Part shown: positions 20,105-28,784 of the stretch, piece by piece
Position numbering within the stretch: position 1 is the first letter of the stretch
Layout: each line of letters opens with the position of its first letter
Source of the DNA: Desulfobacterales bacterium
Lineage (GTDB): Bacteria > Desulfobacterota > Desulfobacteria > Desulfobacterales > JADGBH01
Length of the DNA stretch: 50,442 bases
NCBI GenBank assembly: GCA_015231595.1
Contig: JADGBH010000029.1
Coordinates: 1 to 50,442 of the forward strand
Direction of reading: 5' to 3'
Notes under the pieces: generated by a model
Told to the model about the DNA's origin: nothing
Database searches by the model: none
Seen by the model: only the letters and a program-made list of their open reading frames with translations
Translations under genes and position numbers: made by a program

Positions 20105-21886
20105 TTATTTATACATTTCTTCAATCTTATTCTGATATTGTTTAATAATAAGATTCTTCTTAAGTTTTAAAGTAGGCGTTAGAAATCCATTTTCTATACT
20201 AAAATTAGGAACTATTTTAATCTTTTTTATAGTTTCAAAACTTGCAAACTCTTTATTCTTTTGCATGATTTCAGATTCAATTAGATTAATTATAGCTTTA
20301 TTTTCAATAAGATCATCTATATTTTCAAATTTAATACCATTTTGTTCTGCATATTGTTTAATATTATCTGGCTCTAAAGTAACTAACGCCGTTAAGTATT
20401 TATAATTATCTCCAACAATGCATACTTGATTTATATATTTTGAAGTAGATAAAACTCCTTCAATAGCAGAAGGAGCTACATTTTTTCCTCCAGCTGTAAT
20501 TATTATATCTTTCTTTCGGCCAGTAATTTTTAAAAAATTTTCAGAATCAATTTCTCCAATATCACCAGTATAAAGCCAACCATCATTATCAATCGTTTTA
20601 GCTGTTTCCTCAGGCATTTTGTAATATTCTTTCATTACATTTCTGCCTCTTATTAAAACTTCTCCATCATCAGCTAATTTATGCTCAACCCCTTCTCCAG
20701 GGATACCAACCCAGCCGAACCTATAATTATTTATTCTATTAACATGGGAAAAAGAAGTATTTTCAGTCATCCCAATGCCTTCTAAAATTAATATCCCAGC
20801 ATTATGAAAAAATTTAGATATGGAGGAATTGATCGGAGCTGCTCCACTTATACAAAAACGAACCCTTCCACCTAATGCATTTTGAAGCTTAGAAAATACT
20901 AAAGCATTAGCAATTTGATATTTTATACTATTCAAAAATGGTATAGGCTTTTTATTTAATTTGCATTCAGTTACTTCATCTCCAACTCCTACAGCCCATT
21001 TAAAAATTTTAAGAGAGATGCCTCCTTTTGCTTCAACATCATTAATAACTTTTGAGTATATTTTTTCATATATTCTTGGAACGCTGATAAACCAATGTGG
21101 TTGAGCATTTTTAAGATCTTCAGTCAAGGTTTCCATTGATCTGTTAAAAATTGTCATGCAGCCAGAGAGTATTGCGGTATAAACAGATGTTCTTGCAAAA
21201 ACATGGGCAAGGGGTAAAAATAAGAAAACTTCATCGTTAGAGGTTATATCACTGCTTGATAATACCGATTGAGTCGTAAAAATCATATTATCATGGGTAA
21301 GAACTGCTCCTTTTGGAACTCCAGTTGTGCCAGAAGTATAAACAATAGATGCTATGTCTTCTGGAAATAAAGAATCAATTCGTTTATTAAGTTCTTCCTC
21401 TGTTATATCATTACCAAGGTTAAGGAATTCATCATAGCTGATTACCCAGTCCAAATTTTTTACATTTCCTTTAAAAAGAATTACCTTTCTTATATTAGGA
21501 ATATCTTTTTTTATTTCTTTTAATTTTTCAAGCTGTTTTTCATCCTCAACAAAAATTAAAACTGAATCAGAGTGATTTATTATATATTTACAATCTTTTG
21601 GTAAATTTGATTGATATATTCCAACAGTGCCTCCTCCGGATGTCATAATAGCTACGTCTGTTAAAACCCATCTATAACAAGTATTACTCAATATACTTAC
21701 TTTATCTCCTTTTTGAACTCCTAAAGCAATAAAGCTTTTTGCTGCTTTTTTTACTTGATCATGGAACTGTTCCCAGTTTATAGATACAGGCCATTTAAAT
21801 TCTAAAAGCCATTTAAAAGCTGGTTTATTTGAATATTTATCAACAGTTGTTTTAAGCATTTTATATACGTTCTGATAATTTTCCAT
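20105..21886 (-). CDS. Long-chain acyl-CoA synthetase (AMP-forming)
   Basis: A 593-aa ANL-superfamily enzyme that activates fatty acids with ATP and CoA. Visible motifs are VYTSGTTGVPKGAVLTHDN (P-loop), the acyl-pocket region FCISGAAPINSSISKFFHNA, EGIGMTENTSF, YTGDIGEIDSENFLKITGRKKD and a C-terminal PTLKLKKN with the expected catalytic-lysine region. The length and N-terminus (YNKPAFKWL-like, VSINWEQFHDQV) fit the FadD15/AACS type. The start has GAGGAG upstream. It is followed after 30 bases by the CoA-hydrolase/GNAT fusion, with which it probably forms an operon. Confidence 0.9.
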   Translation of the reverse strand: MENYQNVYKMLKTTVDKYSNKPAFKWLLEFKWPVSINWEQFHDQVKKAAKSFIALGVQKGDKVSILSNTCYRWVLTDVAIMTSGGGTVGIYQSNLPKDCKYIINHSDSVLIFVEDEKQLEKLKEIKKDIPNIRKVILFKGNVKNLDWVISYDEFLNLGNDITEEELNKRIDSLFPEDIASIVYTSGTTGVPKGAVLTHDNMIFTTQSVLSSSDITSNDEVFLFLPLAHVFARTSVYTAILSGCMTIFNRSMETLTEDLKNAQPHWFISVPRIYEKIYSKVINDVEAKGGISLKIFKWAVGVGDEVTECKLNKKPIPFLNSIKYQIANALVFSKLQNALGGRVRFCISGAAPINSSISKFFHNAGILILEGIGMTENTSFSHVNRINNYRFGWVGIPGEGVEHKLADDGEVLIRGRNVMKEYYKMPEETAKTIDNDGWLYTGDIGEIDSENFLKITGRKKDIIITAGGKNVAPSAIEGVLSTSKYINQVCIVGDNYKYLTALVTLEPDNIKQYAEQNGIKFENIDDLIENKAIINLIESEIMQKNKEFASFETIKKIKIVPNFSIENGFLTPTLKLKKNLIIKQYQNKIEEMYK

Positions 21887-22088
21887 ATTTTTCTCCTCAT
21901 AATCAAATTATTCATTAAACTTACATTGACAATTTATGAGATTAAATTTTAGATATTTAAGCTATCAAAAGGAAAAGAAATCTTCAACTTAAAATGTTAG
22001 TTTATTTAAATTTTACGATATTATTGGCGTAAATGCCTAATTTAAAGACAATTTTCAATACTAAAATAAATTATTTTTCTATAAATAC

Positions 22089-22117
22089 TTGACATAAAGC
22101 GCGACTAACCTTAGTTT
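22089..22117 (+). promoter_or_regulatory. Sigma-70 promoter for the HU gene
   Basis: A consensus TTGACA at 22089-22094 and TAGTTT at 22112-22117 are separated by 17 bases. They lie about 65 bases upstream of the HU start, in the 296-base divergent gap. Nothing else clear is seen in the gap. Confidence 0.6.
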
Positions 22118-22182
22118 AGCAGAAAATTTTATTTACCCCCATAAATTCATAAATAAACATAATTAAATTAAAGGAGACTAAA

Positions 22183-22452
22183 ATGAACAAGGGAGATTTA
22201 GTAAACGAAGTAGCTAAGATTGTGACTACAAAAAAGATGGCCCAAGAAACTGTTGAATGTGTTATCTCAGCGATAACGGATGCTCTTAAAAACAGTGATG
22301 CAGTAACGCTAATTGGTTTTGGAACTTTTAAGGTAGTTGAGAGACCTGCGCGAAAAGGCAGAAATCCTCAAACAGGGAAAGAAATTGAAATCCCAGCCAA
22401 AAAGATGCCAAAATTTATTCCTGGCAAAGCATTAAAAGAGGCTGTTAATTAA
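22183..22452 (+). CDS. HU-family DNA-binding protein
   Basis: An 89-aa histone-like protein that bends DNA as a dimer. It starts MNKGDLVNEVAK, has the helical dimer core, then the family signature GFGTFKVVERPARKGRNPQT (HU/IHF signature with the beta-arm GRNPQTG...IPA) and ends PKFIPGKALKEAVN. The length and proline at the arm tip are standard. The Shine-Dalgarno is AAAGGAGA. It is single-gene in context, with its own promoter and terminator. Confidence 0.96.
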   Translation: MNKGDLVNEVAKIVTTKKMAQETVECVISAITDALKNSDAVTLIGFGTFKVVERPARKGRNPQTGKEIEIPAKKMPKFIPGKALKEAVN

Positions 22453-22484
22453 TGTTGTAAAAAGCCTATAAGGCGATTTATTTT

Positions 22485-22520
22485 AAGGCGAGGGATTTTA
22501 ATAATAAACTCTCTTGCCTT
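22485..22520 (+). terminator. Hairpin after the HU gene
   Basis: AAGGCGAGGGA pairs with TCTCTTGCCTT over 11 bp as RNA (two G-U pairs) with a 14-base loop. No long T run follows, so it is a likely but not ideal terminator. Confidence 0.6.
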
Positions 22521-22578
22521 ACTACTTCAAGATAAACAAAAAACATGACTTAAAAGTCAACAAAAGATATTTTTATTC

Positions 22579-23109
22579 ATGTCAAAAAAACTTTTAATTC
22601 TATTTATATTTTTTTTGTTAATTGCTTTAGCTGGAGCTTTCGTAACAATAATTTCATTTAATAAAGAAAAAAATGACACCGCTGGACTAAAAAAATTAAA
22701 CTATAAACAAGAATTAACTGATTTTATATTTAAAATGTTGCCGGACATTTATTTAAGACTTAAATTTATAGATGAAAAATTGATATTAATAGAAGAAGAA
22801 ATTAAAAAATTAGATGCTCTTGAAAAAAATTACCCTCAACAAAAACAGATAATAGCATCCCAAAAAAATATTTGGGACAAGACTAAAAAAAGTTTAACTT
22901 CATTATGTGAAAAAATAGGAATTAGCCTTGAAGCTATGTATGTAACTTACCTTATTGACAAAAACAAGGGCATAGAGCTTATTAACGATCAAAAAGATGA
23001 TTTAAAAACAAAAATCAATGATGAGATTGAATCTTCAAAAGAGCTTTTAAGCAAGCTTAAAGCAGAAACAAAACAAAATTTTTTTGATAAGCTTAAATCG
23101 CGTAAATAA
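22579..23109 (+). CDS. Membrane-anchored coiled-coil protein, unknown function
   Basis: A 176-aa protein with one N-terminal hydrophobic segment (about residues 4-27), then a long Lys/Glu-rich helical region. The heptad-like stretch LKFIDEKLILIEEEIKKLDA and the final segment suggest a coiled coil facing the periplasm or cytoplasm. I do not recognise a family. It precedes the OleC-like gene by 31 bases on the same strand, so co-expression is likely. Start choice is uncertain because no clear Shine-Dalgarno is present. Confidence 0.7.
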   Translation: MSKKLLILFIFFLLIALAGAFVTIISFNKEKNDTAGLKKLNYKQELTDFIFKMLPDIYLRLKFIDEKLILIEEEIKKLDALEKNYPQQKQIIASQKNIWDKTKKSLTSLCEKIGISLEAMYVTYLIDKNKGIELINDQKDDLKTKINDEIESSKELLSKLKAETKQNFFDKLKSRK

Positions 23110-23140
23110 ATAACTAATTAGGCAATAAGCACATTATTTT

Positions 23141-24784
23141 ATGGATAATGATAACAACACAAATTTTTCTTCATACATAAAAAATATAACGAGAGTCACT
23201 CCTTTTAAAAGGGCCATTATATCTCCTTCATACATAGATAAATACGGACGAACGCTATACTCTCATATCACATTTATGCAACTTGATCAGGAATCCGATT
23301 TACTATGCTACCAATTTGAAAAAGCCGGTATCAAAAAAGGTATGTTAACGATTTTAATGGCAAAACCAAGTATAGAATTTTTTTTAAGTTTGTTTGCACT
23401 ATTTAAAATCGGAGCTATTCCTATTATTCCCTATGCAACCAAAAATATAAAGGGTATTATTCAATATTTAAAGGGAGTTAATGCATCAGCTTTTATTGGA
23501 ACACCTTTTTATCAATTATTACGATTTGTTCATCCAATCGCATTTAAAAATATTGAAACAAGCATAACAATAAAGCCAGGGAAAATATGGAAAAAATCTT
23601 CTTCGTCAAATTATTCCTTTGCCAATAAATCCTATCCTGCTAATGAAGCCAATAAAGACGATGTCATAGCTATTTTTTTAACTCCAGGTATTACTGAGCC
23701 AATAAAAGGGGTTGAATATACTCATGGCATGCTTGGTTTTAATGCTCATATTTTAAAATCACTATATGGGATCACTTATGAAGAAACAGCTCTTACACCA
23801 TTTATTTTAATGTCTTTGCTTAATATCGCCATTGGAATAACAGCTGTAATCCCCAAAATGGATATGTTTAATATTTCAAAGACAAATCCAGAAACCATAA
23901 TTGATTTACTTAAAGACGCTGGAATTACCATTCTTCAAACCTATCCTGCTTTCTTTGATAAATTGTCATCTTATTGCAAGCTTAAAGGTATAAGACTTTC
24001 GTCTCTAAAAAGGGCTGATTCTATTGGAGCAGACGTTTATCCAACAGATTTAAAAGAATTTTCAAAGTTTATGCAAAAAAAAGCAGGGTTATCTTCTATA
24101 TATGGTTCTATTGAGGCTATGGTTATAAATGCCGCCGAATGTGATGATTCATTTTACGAAACAATAAAAAATACTCAAAAAGGTTTTGGAATTTGTATAG
24201 GCCTTCCTATAAACGGAGTTGATGTAAGGTTAATAAAAATTACAGATGGACCTATAGGCATTTTGACTGAGCATTTACTTATGTCAAGGGGAGAAATTGG
24301 AGAAATTATAGTAAAAGGCCCAAATGTTTCAAAGAGTTATTTTAAAAATCCAGAATATGACACGATTCACAGGGCCCAAGACGGAAATGATATTTGGTAT
24401 AGAACCGGAGATATAGCATGGATGGACAAATCTGGAAGATTATGGTATTGCGGAAGAAAAAATGAAAGAGTCGTAACCCAAGAAGGGACTCTTTACACTA
24501 TTCCGTGTGAGGCTATTTTTAATAACCATCCTTACGTAAAAAAAACAGCCCTTGTTGGAGTAGGACCAACTCATAAACAAACTCCAGTTATTTGTGTAGA
24601 ACTTGAAAAAATTGAAAATGAACACGCAAAGGTTGAAAAAGAATTAAAAGAAATAGCTAAAACAACAATTATCACTGAAAACATAAAGCTTTTTATTTTT
24701 CTTAAATCAATCCCTGTAGATAAATATAACGGAACAAAAATATTAAGGGATAAATTAAAAGCAATCGTTGAAAAAATGATTTAA
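23141..24784 (+). CDS. OleC-like AMP-dependent ligase with degenerate nucleotide loop
   Basis: This 547-aa ANL-superfamily protein most resembles OleC, the beta-lactone synthetase of long-chain olefin synthesis. Matching motifs are KGVEYTHGMLGFNA, GLPINGVDVRLIKITDGPIG, GEIGEIIVKGPNVSKSYF, RTGDIAWMDKSGRLWYCGRK and the strongly characteristic EGTLYTIPCEAIFNNHPYV followed by ALVGVGP. The adenylate P-loop, normally SGSTG or SGTTG, reads FLTPGITEPIKG (179-190), having lost Ser/Gly residues that bind phosphate. The RTGD aspartate is kept. No oleA, oleB or oleD gene is in the window. Activity may be lost or altered. The alternative is a general fatty-acid ligase, but the IPCEAIFN stretch argues for the OleC clade. 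Confidence 0.82.
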   Translation: MDNDNNTNFSSYIKNITRVTPFKRAIISPSYIDKYGRTLYSHITFMQLDQESDLLCYQFEKAGIKKGMLTILMAKPSIEFFLSLFALFKIGAIPIIPYATKNIKGIIQYLKGVNASAFIGTPFYQLLRFVHPIAFKNIETSITIKPGKIWKKSSSSNYSFANKSYPANEANKDDVIAIFLTPGITEPIKGVEYTHGMLGFNAHILKSLYGITYEETALTPFILMSLLNIAIGITAVIPKMDMFNISKTNPETIIDLLKDAGITILQTYPAFFDKLSSYCKLKGIRLSSLKRADSIGADVYPTDLKEFSKFMQKKAGLSSIYGSIEAMVINAAECDDSFYETIKNTQKGFGICIGLPINGVDVRLIKITDGPIGILTEHLLMSRGEIGEIIVKGPNVSKSYFKNPEYDTIHRAQDGNDIWYRTGDIAWMDKSGRLWYCGRKNERVVTQEGTLYTIPCEAIFNNHPYVKKTALVGVGPTHKQTPVICVELEKIENEHAKVEKELKEIAKTTIITENIKLFIFLKSIPVDKYNGTKILRDKLKAIVEKMI

Positions 24785-24811
24785 GTGTAACTTTATTTTA
24801 ATTTGTAGAGC

Positions 24812-24842
24812 TTGTCTTATCTATTTGGAAAGATAAAGACAA
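24812..24842 (+). terminator. Hairpin after the OleC-like gene
   Basis: TTGTCTTATCT pairs with AGATAAAGACAA (one bulged A) around an 8-base loop. It lies 28 bases after the stop and before plsY. Confidence 0.6.
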
Positions 24843-24906
24843 TACCCTACTATGTCTCTCCAAAAACAATTAACCAATAACTTAAAAAATTCTATCCTAA
24901 ATTTTT

Positions 24907-25518
24907 ATGCTCATATTTAAAATTATTATCTTGGGACTTTTTGCTTATACATTAGGATCTATTCCTTGGGGATTGATTCTAACAAAAACATTTACGAAAA
25001 TTGATATACGCAAAATAGGAAGTGGCAATATTGGAGCTACAAATGTTAGGAGAATTGCTGGAAATACCCTTGGAATTTTAACACTCTTCCTTGATATGCT
25101 TAAAGGCATTATACCGGTGTATTTAACCACTTTTATTTTTACTAATTCTGATTTATGCTCATTATACCAATGTATTTTTGCGCTCTTATCTTTTTTGGGA
25201 CATCTTTATCCTGTTTTTTTACTATTTAAAGATGGTGGAAAAGGAGTTGCTACTGCTGCTGGATGTATTTTAATCATCTCTCCTAAAATTTTTTTTATTG
25301 TTATTATTATTTTTATATTATCGGTAATTATATTTAATAAAATTTCAGCGGGCTCAATTCTTGCGGCTGGATTCCTTCCTTTTCTATCTTTTATTGAACA
25401 TAATATTTATTTTACTATTTTTACTTTTATTATTTCCTTTTTAACAATTTTTAGGCATAAGGGAAATATAAAAAGATTATTAGATGGCAATGAACCTAAT
25501 TTGATTAATAAAAAATAA
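24907..25518 (+). CDS. plsY: Glycerol-3-phosphate acyltransferase PlsY
   Basis: A 203-aa integral membrane protein that transfers acyl from acyl phosphate to glycerol-3-phosphate, the first step of phospholipid synthesis. It has the family blocks LGSIPWGLILTK, IRKIGSGNIGATNVRRIAGN, LDMLKGIIPV and GHLYPVFLLFKDGGKGVATAAG, with five or six hydrophobic helices. One residue is inserted in the usual F-KGGKGVAT motif (FKDGGKGVAT). It is flanked by hairpins on both sides, so it is probably transcribed alone or by read-through. No plsX is nearby. Confidence 0.95.
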   Translation: MLIFKIIILGLFAYTLGSIPWGLILTKTFTKIDIRKIGSGNIGATNVRRIAGNTLGILTLFLDMLKGIIPVYLTTFIFTNSDLCSLYQCIFALLSFLGHLYPVFLLFKDGGKGVATAAGCILIISPKIFFIVIIIFILSVIIFNKISAGSILAAGFLPFLSFIEHNIYFTIFTFIISFLTIFRHKGNIKRLLDGNEPNLINKK

Positions 25519-25534
25519 GGAAAGAAACTAAAGT

Positions 25535-25568
25535 TTTTTCAGAAAGCAAATTATAAAATTCTGAAAAA
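25535..25568 (+). terminator. Terminator after plsY
   Basis: TTTTTCAGAA and TTCTGAAAAA form a perfect 10-bp stem with a 14-base loop. The A/T-flanked symmetrical stem could act in both directions. Confidence 0.65.
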
Positions 25569-25579
25569 GTAAGTTAAAA

Positions 25580-25672
25580 TAAAAAAATGACATATCATTA
25601 CTGTTATTAGATAATAAAAATTTGATTAGCCTTTAATTTTAGCCTTAAAAAACGGAATAGTGTGTCATTTAA
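25580..25672 (-). repeat. Matched-palindrome element E3
   Basis: The left palindrome AATGACATATCATT is at 25586-25599, the core TTTTAGCCTTA at 25637-25647, and the right end AATAGTGTGTCATT at 25656-25669, the inverse of AATGACACACTATT. It lies just upstream of the ferredoxin-nitroreductase gene, ending about 20 bases before its ATG, so it occupies that gene's promoter/leader region. Confidence 0.8.
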
Positions 25673-25693
25673 TAGTTAAAAAGGAGATAAAAA

Positions 25694-26512
25694 ATGACGT
25701 TATTTTCAATTGACAAAGATAAATGTAATGGAGATGGACTTTGTGTATATGAGTGCCCTCTTGGAATAATTCAATTGGTAAATTCAATTCCAGAGCCAAC
25801 TCCAAATGCTGAAGGTTTATGTATAAAATGCGGTCATTGCGTGGCAGTATGCCCTAATGGAGCATTGTCTCATAAGTTGATGAAAGCAGATGAATGCGCC
25901 CCTGTTCAGAAAAACTTATTTCCTTCACCTGAAATGTTGTCGCACTTTTTTAAATGCCGAAGATCTATACGTAACTACAAAGACAAACTTGTTAGTAAAG
26001 AAGTAATTGAACAAATGATAGATATGGCAAACTGGGCACCAACCGGACATAACCTTCAACCTGTAAAATGGTTGGTTATCTATGATAAAAAACAAATAAA
26101 AGAATATGTAGGACTTACTGTAGACTGGATGAAAAAAATGATAGATGAAAAATCCCCCATGGCCAACTTTCTTCATTTTGACATGATAGTTTCTGCTTGG
26201 GAAAAAGGTATGGATACGATATGCAGAGAGGCTCCCCATTTGATTATAGCCTATGGGGCAAAAAGTGATCCTACAGCTCAGACTTCCTGCACAATAGCAT
26301 TAAGTTACCTTGAGCTTTCTGCTTTTTCATTAGGTATTGGTGCATGCTGGGCAGGATTAATGCATATAGCTCTTTTATTTTGGCCCCCTTTAAGAAAAGC
26401 TATTGGATTATCTGATAAGTATGAATTTTATGGCGCCATGATGATAGGCTACCCAAAATTTAAATACCATCTTATCCCTTTAAGGAATAACCCAAGTATT
26501 GAATGGAAATAA
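25694..26512 (+). CDS. Ferredoxin-nitroreductase fusion protein
   Basis: A 272-aa cytoplasmic flavoprotein. The N-terminus holds two [4Fe-4S]-type motifs: KCNGDGLCVYECP (residues about 10-22) and CIKCGHCVAVCP (about 43-54). The rest is a nitroreductase-fold FMN domain beginning CRRSIRNYKDKLVS and ANWAPTGHNLQPVKWLVI. In the first ferredoxin motif the usual second cysteine (CxxCxxC) is aspartate, as in Pyrococcus-type ferredoxins, so one cluster may be [3Fe-4S] or Asp-ligated. Such fusions are common in anaerobes; the natural substrate is unknown. The Shine-Dalgarno AAAGGAGA fixes the start. E3 lies immediately upstream. Confidence 0.9.
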   Translation: MTLFSIDKDKCNGDGLCVYECPLGIIQLVNSIPEPTPNAEGLCIKCGHCVAVCPNGALSHKLMKADECAPVQKNLFPSPEMLSHFFKCRRSIRNYKDKLVSKEVIEQMIDMANWAPTGHNLQPVKWLVIYDKKQIKEYVGLTVDWMKKMIDEKSPMANFLHFDMIVSAWEKGMDTICREAPHLIIAYGAKSDPTAQTSCTIALSYLELSAFSLGIGACWAGLMHIALLFWPPLRKAIGLSDKYEFYGAMMIGYPKFKYHLIPLRNNPSIEWK

Positions 26513-26542
26513 GATAGATCTTTCGTAGGTGCAGACTGTTTT

Positions 26543-26575
26543 GTAGGGGCGAAATGTCGAAAGTTTCGCCCCTTA
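26543..26575. repeat. GTAGGGGCGAAA hairpin repeat
   Basis: GTAGGGGCGAAA and TTTCGCCCCTTA form a near-perfect hairpin between convergent genes. It shares the GTAGGGGCGA end with 18088-18156 and may also serve as a bidirectional terminator. Confidence 0.7.
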
Positions 26576-26609
26576 TGACGATGTCATTATTTTAAGCTAC
26601 TCTCAAAAT

Positions 26610-27128
26610 TTAAGCTGTTTGAAGAAGGTCTTGAATTTTTTTTAAGGTAGAAGGATCACTTTCTTGTACCATTTTAAGAATTGAATCTCTGCTCACAGGT
26701 ATATTGTCTTTCGTTTCTTCTTCGTCAACTTCAAGTATTTCCATAATGGCTTTCACTAATTTTTCAGGAGTTACTGGTTTTTCCATTGTATATCTTGGAC
26801 GATACCTTGTAGCAAATGCATTAAATTCCTTTATATCGTCGCTTCCGAATTCATCACGAGCGTGTGCTGTTATAACAATAACGGGTATTTTAGACCAATC
26901 TTCTCTATTCCTAAGCTCCCGCATAACCCTTATGCCTGATTTTCTTGGCATTACCATATCAAGTGTCATTAAATCAGGAGTTTTTTCTTTTACTTTTTCT
27001 AAAGCTTCAACACCGTCAACAGCAACATCGACTTGAAAACCTGCATCTTCAAGAAATGCGGCTAAAAAATTTCTTACGTCAGGTTCATCATCTACAACTA
27101 AAATATATTTTTCGGATGCTTTTGCCAT
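26610..27128 (-). CDS. CheY/DivK-like response regulator, distal to the tmc genes
   Basis: A 172-aa receiver-domain protein. VVDDEPDVRNFL supplies the acidic pocket, LMTLDMVMPRKSG contains the phospho-acceptor aspartate, VIVITAH the Thr switch and MEKPVTPEKL the conserved lysine. Residues after about 130 form a short helical tail (VSRDSILKMVQESDPSTLKKIQ) with no DNA-binding domain. It acts as a single-domain regulator. It follows the tmcB-like gene after a terminator hairpin, with AAGGAGA before the ATG. A second single-domain regulator lies at the other end of the module. Confidence 0.92.
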   Translation of the reverse strand: MAKASEKYILVVDDEPDVRNFLAAFLEDAGFQVDVAVDGVEALEKVKEKTPDLMTLDMVMPRKSGIRVMRELRNREDWSKIPVIVITAHARDEFGSDDIKEFNAFATRYRPRYTMEKPVTPEKLVKAIMEILEVDEEETKDNIPVSRDSILKMVQESDPSTLKKIQDLLQTA

Positions 27129-27151
27129 GATTTTATCTCCTTTTTTTAAAA

Positions 27152-27172
27152 TGGGCAGCTAAAAGCTGCCCA
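27152..27172 (-). terminator. Hairpin between tmcB-like and response-regulator genes
   Basis: TGGGCAGCT and AGCTGCCCA form a perfect 9-bp stem around AAA, followed on the minus strand by TTTT. It lies between two same-strand genes and would attenuate the distal regulator. Confidence 0.75.
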
Positions 27173-27185
27173 ATGTTTATAAAAA

Positions 27186-28778
27186 TTATCCTTCATCTTC
27201 CCATTTTATATAACCAGGATTTACATCAACCATAGCATTCACTATTAATTCAACGAGACCTCCGTAAACGAGTTGTTCCTTTTCAAGAAGTTTGTAATGC
27301 CTTAGAATATCTCGCAGCTGACCTTTGCAGTTTGAGCATGGAGCGCATACATATTTTTGAATTTCTGGTCCCCTTGAGTCAGAAAAAGAATCAAGTATTT
27401 GGGAAAGTTTTTTACGGCCAGTAATTTGAGTTCTCCAGTCTGAAATATTATTTCTACTCATAATGGCAAAACCGCTTCCTCCGCCACAGCAATAATTATA
27501 AGGTCCATGGGGATTCATTTCCCTAAATTGAGGACATAGTTTGTGTAGAATATCCCTTTGAGGCTTAATTATTCCCATTAATCTTGTAAGATTGCATGGA
27601 TCATGGCAAGTTACAGGAAAATTATTTCTTTCAGGGTCAAATTTGATTTTACCAGACATTACAATATCGCGAAGAATAGGAAAACAACTTTCACGAGGAG
27701 TGTTAAGCGCTTTTGGAAGAACTCTATCTGCAATGACTGTAAATGCTTTATGAGCATGACCACATTCTCCTAAAACAATCTTTTTTACGCCAAGATTTTT
27801 TGCTGCTTGAGCTTGAAGTAATACAGTTCGTGCAAATTGAACGTCATCATAAAAAACGCCGTAATTAATGCTGTCATAAGCGGCAAGCTCACTTGAAAGA
27901 GTCCATGAAATTCCTGCGGCTTTAAAAATAATTGAAAATGCGGCAATATTTTCTGGCCATGCTAAAATTTCTCCAGCATTATGAATAAGAAGAATATCTG
28001 CTCCTTGAACATCCCAAGGAGTTTCAAACTGAAAACCAGTTTCTTCTGAAAAGTCTTCATCAATGAATTGGACATTATCTTTCACAACGAGTTTGTTCAT
28101 AGCCGTAGATGAACCGGTTTTTAATTGAAGCATAGATCCTTTATCATGGAGTTCTGGAGGAGCAATTCCTAATTCTTGACTGAAAATTTTTCTGATTTCC
28201 CTTGCAATAAGAGCATTATCAACACCGATTGGACAAGTTTGAGCGCATCTTCGGCAAATATTACATCTATAAGCCAATTCTCCAAGTCTTGCAACTGTCC
28301 GCCAATTTAAATCAACATCACCGTAACGCCATTTAGCAAATGGTTTATTTTTAATATATTTAAAATAGATTCTTCTAAATATTTCAGAACGATAATTTGG
28401 GCGATACATTTCGTTATGGCCGGTTGCTTCATAAAGATGGCAAGCGTCTGAGCATGTATTGCATTTAGCGCAATGCTCCATTGTAGTCTCTAAAATCGAA
28501 AAAAACGTCCAGTTATTCTCTTTAGTAAAAAGCTTTCGCATTCCGTCTAAAAATTTATTTACAAGCTCTTCTTCTTCTTCTGGAGTTTTCGGCATTGGGA
28601 TTTGAAGAACGCACAAATTATCAAGGATGCATGCATATTTTTCTTTTGTATCACTATTAATTTCACCCCATTCTTTATCAGGAAAATCTCCTTGAAGGGG
28701 CATTAAGTTTTTAACATCAACCTGCATCAATATTTCAGTATCTTTTCCTATATCTTCAATGGTAATTGTATTTTCCAT
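27186..28778 (-). CDS. HdrD/TmcB-like iron-sulfur oxidoreductase
   Basis: A 530-aa cytoplasmic electron-transfer subunit. Two ferredoxin motifs, CAKCNTCSDACHLY (about 118-131) and CNICRRCAQTCPIGVD (about 173-188), are followed by cysteine-rich CCG-type regions: CHDPCNLTRL, NYCCGGGSGFAIM and CAPCSNCKGQL. This fits heterodisulfide-reductase-D-type proteins such as TmcB/HmcF of sulfate reducers, which pass electrons between membrane carriers and cytoplasmic Fe-S partners. It is paired (6-base gap) with a NarI-like cytochrome b subunit. No type II cytochrome c3 (TmcA) or TmcD is seen in the window. The Shine-Dalgarno is AAAGGAG. Confidence 0.88.
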   Translation of the reverse strand: MENTITIEDIGKDTEILMQVDVKNLMPLQGDFPDKEWGEINSDTKEKYACILDNLCVLQIPMPKTPEEEEELVNKFLDGMRKLFTKENNWTFFSILETTMEHCAKCNTCSDACHLYEATGHNEMYRPNYRSEIFRRIYFKYIKNKPFAKWRYGDVDLNWRTVARLGELAYRCNICRRCAQTCPIGVDNALIAREIRKIFSQELGIAPPELHDKGSMLQLKTGSSTAMNKLVVKDNVQFIDEDFSEETGFQFETPWDVQGADILLIHNAGEILAWPENIAAFSIIFKAAGISWTLSSELAAYDSINYGVFYDDVQFARTVLLQAQAAKNLGVKKIVLGECGHAHKAFTVIADRVLPKALNTPRESCFPILRDIVMSGKIKFDPERNNFPVTCHDPCNLTRLMGIIKPQRDILHKLCPQFREMNPHGPYNYCCGGGSGFAIMSRNNISDWRTQITGRKKLSQILDSFSDSRGPEIQKYVCAPCSNCKGQLRDILRHYKLLEKEQLVYGGLVELIVNAMVDVNPGYIKWEDEG

Positions 28779-28784
28779 GTTTAT

